A stretch of DNA of 64,000 nucleotides from Amoebidium appalachense. Lineage: Eukaryota; Ichthyosporea. Below are positions 1 to 15,917 of this stretch, piece after piece. Both the position numbers and the translations under genes were made by a program. Positions within the stretch are counted from its first letter, which is position 1, and every line of letters begins with the position of its first letter. The notes beneath the pieces are model-generated. The model did not search any database, had not been told where the DNA came from, and saw nothing but the letters and a program-made list of their open reading frames with translations. The DNA is taken from positions 1,178,001 through 1,242,000 of the forward strand of contig CAVNZM010000009.1 of assembly GCA_963693365.1 (NCBI GenBank), given 5' to 3'.

Positions 1-526
1 GACTCGATGTCTGAGAGGCCATTTGGGGCCACTGTGGAGAACAGCCATTCAGTTAGCAAAAGAACGCTCTAGGTCATTCCAGCATTAACATGAACACCCG
101 ATGGGGGTTTTGTTAAGAGGATGATGATGGGTGGGTTAGTGAAAAAGGACGTGTGTGAGGACAGCTATGTCCCAGAGAAGAAGAACAGTCGTGGAAGTGT
201 GTTGGGGCCTTTTGGGGGGGGGGGGGGGGGGGGGAGGGGGGGGGGCAGGGGGAGGGAGGGGGGGGGGGGGGAGGGGGGGGGGTTAACATCACCTGGTGGT
301 GCTGCATTGAGTGTTGATCTGGTGGTACGTCTAGAAGGCGCAATAGTCATCTCCACGAATTTCTCTGCGTGAATCAATGGGTCAGCTATGTTGAATGGGA
401 CATTGGTAGAACACATGAAAAACAGAATCAGAACACGGGTTTCAGGACGAAATGCCGATCCGTTACGTGCTCTCACATGTACGCCCACGTCACGCACACG
501 CGCGCGCACACATACACATGCACACA

Positions 527-572
<46 letters not shown>

Positions 573-1116
573 TTCCACACCTACGTGCACAACGTGGCAC
601 AAGGAGACGGGACAGGTGAGGTGGAAGGGGGGAAGGGGGGGGGGGATGTATGTATCAATGAGTGTCAAAGAAAAAAAAAGCACAAACAAAACAACACAAA
701 ACAAGACCCCAAAACATATATGCAGGCGAAAGCACTTGAACGGAGCCTATTGCCAATTGCAAAGGAACGGAACGCCTGGGCGGGTGTGTGTGTGTGTGAG
801 TTGGGGGGGGGGGGGGGGGGGGTTTGAATGCGCCATTGAGTACGAAGTACATTCACAACGGATAACACGATGCAGAGTGCAAACCACACAAAAAGAGTAT
901 ATGCATATTCAGCAGAGCCCAAAGTACAAGTATCCTTCCACGCCCAACAACACCTTGCAGATTTTGAGCAAAAAAGAGGGGGGGGGGGGGGGGGAGGGGA
1001 GGGGGGAAACAAGTTCACACAAAGAGTATGCGTCCTAAGCAAAGCCCATCCTTGTGAGGGGAGGAGGAGGTGATGGGCTTAGGGGGAGGTAACGGGGAAC
1101 CAGAGGTGGGGGAGGT

Positions 1117-1147
<31 letters not shown>

Positions 1148-1587
1148 AGCAGTACAGAGAACGAAGTACGCATTCACGACAAAAAAACACAAAGCAAGGA
1201 GGGGGGGGAATACACGTACTTTCCAACACCTCCGTTTTATGTTCCAACTCCAAGAGTCTACCCTCCGTGTGTGTCTGTTCTCTATGTAGCTGCTGGGTGG
1301 CCTCGACAAGAACAGGTATTGCCGCAGAGGGGGTCTTAATACTTAATTTGAGGGCCTGGGGAATATGAAGGGTGAGGGGGGTTACGTTGAAATTCAAATA
1401 AGTGATGTGCAAATTTAGTACGTGTGTGAAAGCGTACATATGCGTGAGTATATTAACTCTTGGAAAGGCATCAAAATTGACAGGCACGCACAGACGGGTG
1501 CGCATACACCCTCTCACACACACACACAGGCACACATGCGCACAGGCACGCGCGCACACACCCTTACCCACACACAAACACGCACAC

Positions 1588-1674
<87 letters not shown>

Positions 1675-1677
1675 CAG

Positions 1678-1754
<77 letters not shown>

Positions 1755-1796
1755 AACCCCCTTCCCCCCGGTTCTCCTCCCCTCCCCTTCCCCCCG

Positions 1797-1851
<55 letters not shown>

Positions 1852-1932
1852 ACCACCACCTCCTTCCCCCCCCCCCTTCCCACACACACACACACACACC
1901 ACCCCCCACCCCTCCTCCTCCTCCTCCTCCCC

Positions 1933-1963
<31 letters not shown>

Positions 1964-2186
1964 ACGTACACACACCTCTGCCTCTGCCGACCCATCAGTC
2001 ACAAGAACATTCCTAGGCTGCCCGTTCACATTTGTGCGCCTCGGTGTCACTGCGTGGAGAAGGGCGTCTGCATCCTTCGATAAATCCTGCAATAGGAAAC
2101 AAACGTACGTGGATTGAGTTTTAAGTAGTTTGTTGTCGTTGTTGTTTTTATTATTATTATTATCATCATCATCATCATCATCATTG

Positions 2187-2224
<38 letters not shown>

Positions 2225-2558
2225 GCTACGACTACTACTATTATCATCATCATCATCGTTTATCATCATTTAGTATTAATTGGTTATCTCCAAAGCATCG
2301 GCACCCTGTTTCGTATTTGCACGCATGTTCTAAAACATGAACGACAGAAACGAACTCGTGTGTGGACACCACAACCATTGTGTGTCCCTAACAGTAAGAG
2401 ACGACAAACACACTACAAAGACCTATTAAGAAAGACAAAAACACGTCCATTTATGCTATTTCAACCATGCAGAAAAGTGGCATGTTATTGAAAAACTTTG
2501 CAAGATCATTGACAGAGAACACACTATCCAAACACTCAAACCTGAAGGAAAAAATAAC

Positions 2559-2593
<35 letters not shown>

Positions 2594-2609
2594 GGCGGTG
2601 GTGGTGGGG

Positions 2610-2640
<31 letters not shown>

Positions 2641-2738
2641 GGGGGGGGGGGGAGGCAAACCTGTGGTGTCGAGGAGATGGGCTGTGGACGAATGCCAATG
2701 GGTGTTTTGAGTCTCTTCTTGGTTGCCTCCTCGGCAAG
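1..2738 (-). CDS. Exons of an unrecognised gene, cut by the window edge; coiled-coil segment
   Basis: I do not recognise the product. Five exons can be read: 2661-2738, 1976-2086, 1220-1355, 293-364 and 1-31 (partial). All begin after AG and the four complete ones end before GT (GTTTGC, GTGTGT, GTACGT, GTGATG). Phases are 0, 0, 1 and 1, and they fit at each junction. The frame encodes about 142 residues. The first exon is basic ([13 protein letters not shown]). The third is rich in Glu, Gln, His and Leu ([19 protein letters not shown]) and looks like a coiled coil. The fourth is Arg/Thr/Ser rich. The exons lie between microsatellites, and the donor at 1975 runs straight into a (TG)n tract. 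The first exon starts in phase 0, so it could follow the block at 3247-7668 if that block's last exon is spliced at GAG|GTGGGG instead of running to its stop. No start codon was found. Confidence 0.5.
518..567. repeat. (CA)n microsatellite
   Basis: This is a run of about 25 CA units with a few interruptions at its left end. It lies just upstream (gene sense, - strand) of the exon at 293-364. Open frames across it are repeat artefacts. Confidence 0.95.
803..1180 (-). repeat. Cluster of three fragments of the poly(C)-tailed dispersed repeat
   Basis: Three fragments of one family sit here on the - strand: 803-920, 1012-1053 and 1144-1180. On the - strand they contain GGATGGGCTTTGCTTA, GTTTGCACTCTGCATCGTG and GTACTTCGTACT, then GCATTCAAA running into a C tract. 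The same words occur on the + strand at 29387-30040, 34313-34800, 37282-37390 and 56040-56125. They have no coding character. The group looks like a short interspersed element or a fragment of a larger one. The assignment rests on shared words, not on an alignment. Confidence 0.6.
1593..1975. repeat. Compound (CA)n / (GA)n / poly-C tract
   Basis: Long (CA)n arrays at 1593-1650, 1681-1753 and 1799-1850 are separated by a short (GA)n run and by C-rich stretches. The tract is the intron between the unrecognised-gene exons at 1976-2086 and 1220-1355, and it supplies the donor GTGTGT of the former. Confidence 0.95.
2139..2266. repeat. (TTA/TCA)n trinucleotide tract
   Basis: The stretch is an imperfect array of TTA and TCA triplets lying in the intron upstream of the exon at 1976-2086. 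It is the only sizeable trinucleotide array in the window and explains poly-Asn, Asp, Met and Ile frames there. Confidence 0.9.
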
Positions 2739-3246
2739 CTGTATATAACGGGAAAAGGGTAAATTAATAATATCTTAACCTATGGTCCTGGAAAATATGT
2801 ACCCCCCCCCCCCCCCCTCCCCCCCCTCTCCCCTCCCCTCCCCCCCCCCCCCCCCCCCCCTCCCTTCCCCCATTTAGCCAAACAGCAAAGGCATGTTGTT
2901 GTTAACCTCATTCCCCACCACCCTTTCTTCCTCTCCTGTCTGCAACTTACACATTCCCGTCTATTCGTCAGATGCCCTCCCCCCCCCCCCCCCCCCCTCC
3001 CCCCCTCCTCTCCTCCCCTCCCCCCCCCCCCCCGGGGGGGTGGGGGGAGGGAGGGGGGTTTGAGCTGGCATATTTCCTCACAATTAAAGCTCCCATGAAT
3101 ATCCAAAATCTCCAACCACTGAGCCCCTACTGATTATACAAGTTTCCTCTTCAGTTAACCCCCCCCCCCCCCCCCCCCCGCTCCTCCTCTCGAGTATACA
3201 ATCTTCTTCATCCGTAAAGCCTCTCACTGAATCCACACATTTCCTT

Positions 3247-7668
<4,422 letters not shown>

Positions 7669-8222
7669 CTATCCGCAAATACCTAACGCCCAACTCAAAA
7701 CATCTCAAATTTGTCTCACTCCACCATAGCTACTCTCCTGTACCTGTAGGTCTATGTACTGTCAGTTGATCAAAGTGAAACTCAGTCTGGGGCTGCGCAT
7801 CAAGAGCGCTTTCGCTACACAACTTGCCTCTTACGGTAAGGAGGCCTAAGCCGTGGGAAGGAAAAGCCTTTCAGCCGCGACTGGAGTCAAGGCTTTTTTG
7901 GGCAAAAAACGTATTTGACGGAGAGCATAAGCTTCACCTATTTATATCTATTATTGGTATTCTTTTTTTTTTCTTTTTTTTTTTTCCCCCGAAGTTTCAA
8001 AGTTGCCCCCTCCCCCCCCCCCCCCTCCCCCCCCCCCCCCCCTCCCCCCCCCCCTCCCTCCCCCCCCCCCCCCCCCCCCCCCCCATCCTATATCCCCCCC
8101 ACCCCCCCTCCCACCCCCCCCCTCCCGGGCCCACCCCCCGGCCCCACCTATCCACCCACCCACACACACACGTACATGTACACACACACACACCGTGACA
8201 ATACATGTACAAGCCTGTCAAC

Positions 8223-8255
<33 letters not shown>

Positions 8256-8690
8256 ACCTGGCACCCCCACCCCCCCCCTCCCACCCCCCGGCCCCAACCA
8301 TCCACACACACACACACACGTACACACACATAGTACCGTGACAATCATTAAGCCTGTTTTTTAGTTGGTGGTGGTGCCACTGGTGGCGGTGGTGGTGCCG
8401 GCCTTTAAATTTCCTTGGAGGAAAAGGGGGGGGGGGGGGGGGGGGGGGGTTTTCGAATTCGTGCGTACCAGCATTTTCGAACAGTAATATGTCTGGGGTT
8501 TACGCTGTTTACTCGAGGCAAAGAGAACCAGTCTCAGGTATGGGGGGGGGGGGGTTTGCTCGGAATATCCCCTCAGCGGTATATCATGATCACGTACATA
8601 GATGTCGGGTGGTGACTATATATCAGGGTTTACTTTCTCTACGAGACACCATAAAGACTACAAGGAGAAATCAATTAGTTGGGGTTCCCC

Positions 8691-8734
<44 letters not shown>

Positions 8735-8766
8735 GGGCTCCCCTCGGGACACTCGGTATCAGCTGG

Positions 8767-8768
<2 letters not shown>

Positions 8769-8828
<60 letters not shown>
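8769..8828. repeat. (TG)n within the 3' region of the LINE
   Basis: Thirty TG units begin just past the ORF2 stop codon (element sense, (CA)n). They sit between ORF2 and the poly(A) tail, so the microsatellite may be part of the 3' untranslated region of the element. Confidence 0.9.
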
Positions 8829-8833
<5 letters not shown>

Positions 8834-8837
8834 TGCG

Positions 8838-11666
8838 CTATAATTTTGTAGTGATGTGTTTCTCAAGCCAATCAATACATCTAATAAACAGGTCGTAGTT
8901 ACGCGTGTTTAGTATAAAATCAAGGATGTTGTAATTTACAGGTAGGCTATCTTTCTGGGTGTCTGTTGTGAATGTGACGTGTGTGTGTTGCGGTATTATG
9001 TGGTCTATCAAACTACATTTGGCGATACATGACCGGTTAAACTGGTGTGTGTGTGTGTTGTTTGGGCATGCAAATGATGCCACCTTATACTTATTAGATC
9101 TCCACTGTATAGCACGTGTACAGTAAAAGCGTGGTAATTGATCAATAATACCATCAGCTAGAGAAAGACCAGTTCTACAGGAAGGTAATATGTATTTAGG
9201 TGTTATACACTTGCGAGTGCCATATTTGGCAATATGGTTGAGGCGGTCAGTATATATAAAACGAGACATAAGGCTTAGTTTTTCAAGGTGTATGCTTTCA
9301 TCGGGTCTAGTGTCGTGTGGTATCTTTTTCCATTTGTTATATTGCGTGATTATCTTGTGATTGTGTACATGTTTAATAAGTAAGTGGCAGTCCAAAGTCA
9401 CACACACACTATTGCGGGGTTTATTTGTATTTGTGCCCAGGGGAGAAGGGGAGAGAGAGGGGAGGAAAGAGGGGAGAGGTGAGGAGGGGACAGGTCGGAT
9501 AGAGAAGAGAGGGTGGGAGGGCAAATACTTCTTTAAGCGGCTTATGTGCTTATTGAATTTCAGCGCGAGATAGGATACTCTAGCAGCTATTGGGACCAGA
9601 CCATATATCGAGAGCGTTACAGGCCCAGGTTTACAACAGTTGTTAGATAGAAAGGAGGCAACTTCTGCTTCAAGGAAATTTGCCAAGGGTTTAAGCGCTC
9701 TAGTTCTCTCTTTCTTGATCCAAGCGGCGAGAAGGGGTAAACCATATTCACATGCCGGGAAGACAAAAGTGCGAATAAATGTAAGTCTAATAGAAGGATG
9801 GAGGGGTGTGTCTTTAAAAATATTAGCCGAGAAGAAAGCTAACCGCTTACGAGCCAACTCTACCCTCTTTTCGACCATATGGGGAAACATAACACCAACA
9901 GAATCAACCGGAACACCAAGATATTTGTATTCTGGAACTATAGGTACAGGTTTAGATGATAATGTAAATGTGTGTAAATTGTTAGCTATATCAGGTACAA
10001 GAACACCACATTTGTCTATGTTAAGGATCATAAGGTTTGCCTTGCACCACTCTGACACTACATCGAACAATCTTTGCAGGCGTCTAGGGGTACGGGCAAG
10101 GAGGGACAGATCATCAGCATAGAGAAGTGCAGGCGGAAAGTTATTAATAGGGTCATCGTTTTCGGCGTAAATCTTGACAGCCAAATCATCTATAAATAGG
10201 TTAAACAAAAAGGGGCTAAGCAATGAACCCTGCAAGAGACCTCTAGTACGAGCAAAACCATATGAAAGATGCCCATTAACCACAGCTCTACCATAGGTTT
10301 GAGACAAGAGTGCTTCTAACAGAACACCAATGCAGTGTGGTACACCCCGTGCAGCAAGCTTTTCCCATAGGAGACCAGGGGAGACAGAATCGTAAGCAGT
10401 TTTCCAATCAATAAAGCCAACATATTGTGCACCAACTTGCATAGAATCGTGCAGTGCCATTATTTGAACATAACATGAATTGTTTTTACGAAAAGCGGAT
10501 TGGCATGGGTGTATGTGAAGAATAGATTGAAACCTAGGGTGATGTGCAAATAACCTAAGTAAGCAAGCTTCAAAGAATCTACGAACAACCTGGGTTAGTG
10601 TAATGGGGCGAAAGGATGATATGGGGCCCTCAGAGTCCTTCTTAACTATGGGGATCACTAAGGTATCTAACCAAGATGACGGGACATGTCCACATTTAAC
10701 ACACCAAGAAAAGAGAGAGCTTAACATGATAGCAAGATCAGGTTTAATAGCACGATCACTTTCCTTTTGTGGGTAGGAGGGAACAAGGATTTTAAGAAAC
10801 CCAGCAGGGAGTCCATCAGGTCCACAAGACTTACTAGAGCTATAACTAGATATCACAGACCATATGGCATCGGGACTGAAAAAGGGGAGGATCGATTCTA
10901 TGGGGATAGATGGGTCTACAGGCCACACAATAGGTTTCTGAGCGGGGGTCCTATCTTTAAACAGTTCCGAGAAATACTTATCAGAGTCTATGAGGGGGTC
11001 TCCAGTGGTATCACCAATAATACGAGCAGGGGGGCCAAATCGATTCATACTAGCAAGCCGGCGCAAGCTTTCCTTTTGAGACAGGGGTTCACCTAGTCTA
11101 GCGGGAGTGGTGTTTGGTAACAAGAGAGCATCGGGATATTCCTTCCTACCACCGCCAGCATAATCACCGAGATCTATCAAATCATCAACAATAAAGTTAG
11201 TGCATGTATCTAGTACGAGATGTGAATCTGGCCTGGCTTGTGCAGATTCTAATAGGCGCATATATATAGGGTGTTTCGTAGCATAGCATACACATACATC
11301 AACTCTACCCCACTGTGACTTAAGCTGGGATAGACGGAGGCGAAAGGTGGGAGGGGGAGGGGGGAGCAGATCAAGGGAGATCTTAGGTAGGAAAAGGATA
11401 GGAGAGTGGTCAGATGACCTAGAGAGGTTAGGAGGGAGAGAGAGTTTTGACATGGTTGATGGCCAAAAGGCCACTCCCCAGTCGGTGTTGTGGGCATGGG
11501 ATATTTGAGGGAACCGCAAAGTGTGACTTTGGACATACCTTGCTAAAGGGATAGCACGCTCCGGGGGCTTAGATGGGTACCCGACACTCACTTGCAGTGT
11601 GTCTGTGTGGCGGAAAGTTATTAATAGGGTCATCGTTTTCGGCGTAAATCTTGACAGCCAAATCAT
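8838..11666 (-). pseudogene. LINE ORF2, 3' part: reverse transcriptase and C-terminal region
   Basis: This frame opens in the second copy of the duplicated unit, crosses the duplication junction at 11610/11611 and then reads the true ORF2 frame to TAG at 8838-8840. It repeats the C-terminal part of the endonuclease (SSDHSPI), then encodes the reverse transcriptase. Visible blocks are KSCGPDGLP, SAFRKNNSC, DWKTAYDSV, GLLQGSLLSPFLFN and the catalytic YADD. After the palm come a thumb-like region and a long C-terminal part with Cys and His residues near the end (FNRSCIAKCS) that may bind nucleic acid. No RNase H motif was recognised. The reading frame lacks the start and the N-terminal endonuclease of the original protein because the 1,477-bp duplication is not a multiple of three. 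Confidence 0.9.
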
Positions 11667-13087
11667 CTATAAATAGGTTAAACAAAAAGGGGCTAAGCAA
11701 TGAACCCTGCAAGAGACCTCTAGTACGAGCAAAACCATATGAAAGATGCCCATTAACCACAGCTCTACCATAGGTTTGAGACAAGAGTGCTTCTAACAGA
11801 ACACCAATGCAGTGTGGTACACCCCGTGCAGCAAGCTTTTCCCATAGGAGACCAGGGGAGACAGAATCGTAAGCAGTTTTCCAATCAATAAAGCCAACAT
11901 ATTGTGCACCAACTTGCATAGAATCGTGCAGTGCCATTATTTGAACATAACATGAATTGTTTTTACGAAAAGCGGATTGGCATGGGTGTATGTGAAGAAT
12001 AGATTGAAACCTAGGGTGATGTGCAAATAACCTAAGTAAGCAAGCTTCAAAGAATCTACGAACAACCTGGGTTAGTGTAATGGGGCGAAAGGATGATATG
12101 GGGCCCTCAGAGTCCTTCTTAACTATGGGGATCACTAAGGTATCTAACCAAGATGACGGGACATGTCCACATTTAACACACCAAGAAAAGAGAGAGCTTA
12201 ACATGATAGTAAGATCAGGTTTAATAGCACGATCACTTTCCTTTTGTGGGTAGGAGGGAACAAGGATTTTAAGAAACCCAGCAGGGAGTCCATCAGGTCC
12301 ACAAGACTTACTAGAGCTATAACTAGATATCACAGACCATATGGCATCGGGACTGAAAAAGGGGAGGATCGATTCTATGGGGATAGATGGGTCTACAGGC
12401 CACACAATAGGTTTCTGAGCGGGGGTCCTATCTTTAAACAGTTCCGAGAAATACTTATCAGAGTCTATGAGGGGGTCTCCAGTGGTATCACCAATAATAC
12501 GAGCAGGGGGGCCAAATCGATTCATACTAGCAAGCCGGCGCAAGCTTTCCTTTTGAGACAGGGGTTCACCTAGTCTAGCGGGAGTGGTGTTTGGTAACAA
12601 GAGAGCATCGGGATATTCCTTCCTACCACCGCCAGCATAATCACCGAGATCTATCAAATCATCAACAATAAAGTTAGTGCATGTATCTAGTACGAGATGT
12701 GAATCTGGCCTGGCTTGTGCAGATTCTAATAGGCGCATATATATAGGGTGTTTCGTAGCATAGCATACACATACATCAACTCTACCCCACTGTGACTTAA
12801 GCTGGGATAGACGGAGGCGAAAGGTGGGAGGGGGAGGGGGGAGCAGATCAAGGGAGATCTTAGGTAGGAAAAGGATAGGAGAGTGGTCAGATGACCTAGA
12901 GAGGTTAGGAGGGAGAGAGAGTTTTGACATGGTTGATGGCCAAAAGGCCACTCCCCAGTCGGTGTTGTGGGCATGGGATATTTGAGGGAACCGCAAAGTG
13001 TGACTTTGGACATACCTTGCTAAAGGGATAGCACGCTCCGGGGGCTTAGATGGGTACCCGACACTCACTTGCAGTGTGTCTGTGTGG
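10134..13087. repeat. Tandem direct duplication, two units of 1,477 bp, inside LINE ORF2
   Basis: Unit A is 10134-11610 and unit B is 11611-13087. They match throughout as far as read; the only difference noticed is C at 10733 against T at 12210, which changes Ala to Thr in one frame. At the junction GTGTGG is followed by CGGAAAG. The base pair GG precedes the unit start at both places, a two-base microhomology. The length leaves a remainder of one when divided by three, so the frame of ORF2 is shifted in the middle. Confidence 0.95.
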
Positions 13088-13509
13088 TGGAGTCGCGTGT
13101 TAAAATCACCTAAAATAACAGTGGACATTGGTAACTGTGACAACTCGTGAGTCAATTCGACAACCGACATAGATGGTGGGTAATATACAAAAGTAAAAAC
13201 ATTAGAAAGAAACTCTATAGAAACCGAGAATTCCGTTTTTGCTACCGGTTTGCACTTCACTCTCACGTGTGGTGCGGCAAGTACAATAATGCCTCGGTTT
13301 TTCGCGTAACCGGGGTGTGTGGATGTGTCGACCAATGTAGAGTTGAATTTGTGGTGGTTTTTAAACTGTGTTTCGCAAATCACTGTAAACGTGTGGTTGT
13401 TTGTCTGTTGTTGTATGTAGCTGATTTTATCGTCGAGTGTCCCGGGGGGGAGGCCCTTTTGGGGGCCCAGTGTCCGAGCATTCCAGAAGAAGAAGGATAA
13501 ATTAGGCAT
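11569..13509 (-). pseudogene. LINE ORF2, 5' part: endonuclease and first part of reverse transcriptase, truncated
   Basis: ORF2 starts at ATG 13509-13507 and overlaps the end of ORF1 by eight bases (ATGCCTAA). The N terminus is an APE-like endonuclease: FWNARTL, CETQ, GDFNTR and SSDHSPI correspond to the Asn, Glu, Asp-x-Asn and Ser-Asp-His motifs of the EEP fold. It is followed by a linker and the reverse-transcriptase fingers and palm up to FNLFIDDLAV. At 11611 the frame passes into the second duplicate unit in the wrong phase, and translation ends at 11569 after about 14 foreign residues, before the YADD box. An unduplicated ORF2 would have about 1,064 codons. Alone this product would lack the catalytic Asp pair. 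Confidence 0.9.
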
Positions 13510-14686
13510 CGGTTTGGTCCGACACCTGTGGGGTTGGTTCCCACTTGTCGCTTACGGGGTCGTATGCACGACCTTCCGCCAGCGCGAACAGTTCGCAGAA
13601 GAGCTCGATTTCCATCTCGCATCGGCGTTTGCGCTCGAGCAGTTTCTCACCAGAAAACATTGGTTCCTTCGTGTCCGTGTCTATCACGCTCGTAGCATCG
13701 TTTTCCAACTTTGCGAGGAACTCTTTTGCCTTGCTGATGCGTACACGACAACGTGTGGCGCACGCATTCTTAGCAGACACTTTACGTTCTTTGTCTGCTT
13801 TCTGAATGTTTTCCGGCGCGCATGGGTCGTAGCTTGGGAGGTGGGTGAAGAAGCTTCCACACCCCTTTGTCGCGTCACGGATGAACGCACGGTTATAGTC
13901 GCCCCGTACTGCTACTTCCAGCACATCGTATCCAATGAAGGACAGACAAAGGATGCGAGAGCACCGGAAGCCGAGAGCCTTGAAGATGGACCACATGGCC
14001 CTGTGTGGGCGTCTGCCGTGCTTGACTTTGAAATACACCCTCTCGTATTTGGGTGGGATGTTGATGTTACCGTTTGCTTGGGTGTTCCCCTTAGCCGGCG
14101 GTTTGGGAGGGGAGTTGCGGCGGTACTCGTTGCCTGCAAGAATGCTGGCATATGTTTCCTTGGCAATTTGGCGGAGCTCGGGTGTTTTACGAGAGTTCGC
14201 ATATTCTAGGAACTCTGCCGGGAGCTGTGCTTCCGGTCCTGTGTTGTTTTGTGTTGGGGTGGAAATGTCTCCGTCGCGAGATGTTTGCTCATGAGTTTTG
14301 GGGTTTTGCGATCCACTAATGTTTAGCTGGGCTGTGAGTGAATCAATGGTGAGCTTGAGTTGGGTATTTTCTGTTTGGAGTTTTTCTATCATGTTCTTGA
14401 GTGGTAACAGCTCATTTAGCTGTTTCTTAACGAGGGCAAGTTCTGCCAGTACTGTATCAACCGAAAGTTTCGGCATGGTTGTTATTGTGTTTCTACGGAG
14501 TGGTGTGGTGTTATTCTGAATGGGTAGTGTATTGTAAATAGGTGTTGCGCTTAGTCTAAGGCGATGTTTTTCTGGTTGTGCATCTGTGGTAGGTGTATCT
14601 GCTGGACGTTTTAATGGTCGCACATGTGTGATGGGTGTAGATGGAACTTTGAAAGAGGTTCTGAAACGATTATAGGCATGTGCCAT
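13502..14686 (-). CDS. LINE ORF1, nucleic-acid-binding coiled-coil protein (394 aa)
   Basis: The protein starts at ATG 14686-14684 and ends at TAA 13504-13502. An N-terminal basic, Pro/Thr-rich region (residues about 1-70) leads to a clear leucine-rich coiled coil (about 73-120, ELALVKKQLNELLPLKNMI), then a disordered Thr/Asn region. A folded domain follows from about residue 205, beginning YERVYFKVKHGRRPHRAMW. The C-terminal third is Lys, Arg and Glu rich. The order of coiled coil then C-terminal domain is that of LINE ORF1 proteins, which form trimers that coat the element RNA. The C-terminal domain does not show CCHC knuckles. The stop codon overlaps the ORF2 start, so ORF2 could be translated by termination-reinitiation. 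Confidence 0.85.
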   Translation of the reverse strand: MAHAYNRFRTSFKVPSTPITHVRPLKRPADTPTTDAQPEKHRLRLSATPIYNTLPIQNNTTPLRRNTITTMPKLSVDTVLAELALVKKQLNELLPLKNMIEKLQTENTQLKLTIDSLTAQLNISGSQNPKTHEQTSRDGDISTPTQNNTGPEAQLPAEFLEYANSRKTPELRQIAKETYASILAGNEYRRNSPPKPPAKGNTQANGNINIPPKYERVYFKVKHGRRPHRAMWSIFKALGFRCSRILCLSFIGYDVLEVAVRGDYNRAFIRDATKGCGSFFTHLPSYDPCAPENIQKADKERKVSAKNACATRCRVRISKAKEFLAKLENDATSVIDTDTKEPMFSGEKLLERKRRCEMEIELFCELFALAEGRAYDPVSDKWEPTPQVSDQTDA

Positions 14687-14797
14687 GACATGGATGGGGG
14701 TGTTCCCCGGCCCTTAGGGCCACGGATGGCCTGGTTTAGGGGTGGATGCGCGAAGGATACTATTTATTAGCAGATAATAAAAAGCGACATTTGAATC

Positions 14798-14847
14798 GAT
14801 GTGTGCGACTGAAAAGATGTGCGACTGAAAAGATGTGCGACTGAAAA
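14798..14847. repeat. Three tandem copies of GATGTGCGACTGAAAA
   Basis: The first copy carries a two-base insertion (18 bp) and the next two are identical 16-bp units. It lies just outside the proposed 5' end of the LINE, or in its 5' untranslated region if the element extends farther. Confidence 0.9.
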
Positions 14848-15658
14848 GTAATATGTCTACTTTTTTTTTGTGGTTTTGGTGGACCCGCGTGGCTGGTATT
14901 TATTATGATGGTGGTTGTGTCTAGCCTATGATCTAGGTGTGTGACACTGTGCACGTGACCGTGTACACATGTGCACGTGGATATCGATTTGTGTGTGTGG
15001 TAGTGGGTAGGTGGGTTTTGGGGGGGGGGGAGGCGGGGTTGTTGTTGTTGTGCAACAGTGTGGGTGTGCTGTGGGAGTGTGTTTGGCTGCGTGGCCACAA
15101 CCGGCGGCCGCCGATTTCACCAATTACAATGATTGGTTTTTCCTATAGTTGGAAATGGTTTTTTTTTAATAATTAAAAAAAATCCTATTTTTTACAGTTT
15201 TATATATTCAATTTGCTCTACTTGCAAACACCCCTGAGAAATGTGTCAGCTTATAACTAATCTTTTGAGGTCTATGATAATGAACACCGGGAGCAAATTT
15301 GTAAGCAGAGGGTCATAGGCATACACACAGTACCGCCTCTTCAATTATTCCTGCAATCGGTGACTATTCGTCACAGAATCACCTTACCCACCAAAATGGG
15401 GGAAAGGGATGTGTCAATACATTATGGGCATTACATGTACACGTTTCAGTGCCTAGCACTGATGATCTGTGATCATAGTAGGGACTTAGCCCTTCTGACA
15501 GTTTGGCTCGCTCTCGACAAAATAAATGTTCATACACATGCCATATGACGATGTATGTGTGTGCGGCCATTACATCAATCGGTTTAAACTAATAGTTTAA
15601 CGAAGAGGTCACAAATAAAAAGGAGGACCCTGAGGCTAAATCTGAAAGACCAAAAAAA

Positions 15659-15689
<31 letters not shown>

Positions 15690-15886
15690 TCACCCCGCGC
15701 CCTCCCTTCCCCTTCGATCAAAATATGCTTGCTACTATAATAAGAAAACACACTAAGGCAAAAATAATGATGCAATATTATTAGATGCGCTTTACGGTAA
15801 CTTTTACCCCCGGTAACTTTTTCTTGTAACGATAACAATAACTAATATTAGGGTAAATGTAATATAATAATAACATTCATAGACCC

Positions 15887-15917
<31 letters not shown>

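Larger units (their letters stand above)
8692..14700 (-). mobile_element. Non-LTR retrotransposon (LINE), nearly complete, with internal tandem duplication
   Basis: The element has two overlapping ORFs. ORF1 (13502-14686) carries a coiled coil. ORF2 (13509 to 8838) carries an APE-type endonuclease followed by a reverse transcriptase with a YADD active site. A short 3' region with (CA)n and the sequence 8731-8768 leads to a poly(A) tail of 39 bases, seen as T 8692-8730 on the + strand. This order is that of APE-class LINEs, which integrate by target-primed reverse transcription. The 5' limit is uncertain: GTTCCCCG occurs next to the poly(A) at 8684-8691 and again at 14702-14709, so 14701 may be the 5' end. 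A 1,477-bp tandem duplication interrupts ORF2, so this copy is not expected to be autonomous. It lies in sense orientation between the receptor exon at 16580 and the exon at 7668. Confidence 0.9.

Noticed and set aside
1035-2269. Long open frames made of Thr-His, Cys-Val, Gly or Pro over (CA)n and poly-G/C; the same applies to dozens of similar frames throughout the window
   Set aside because: They are reading frames of microsatellites and occur in several frames on both strands at once, with no start context, domain or splice support.
9361-14519. Open frames on the + strand inside the LINE (for example 10767-11096, 12244-12573, 13514-14209)
   Set aside because: They are antisense shadows of ORF1 and ORF2. 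The first two are identical only because they lie in the duplicated unit.
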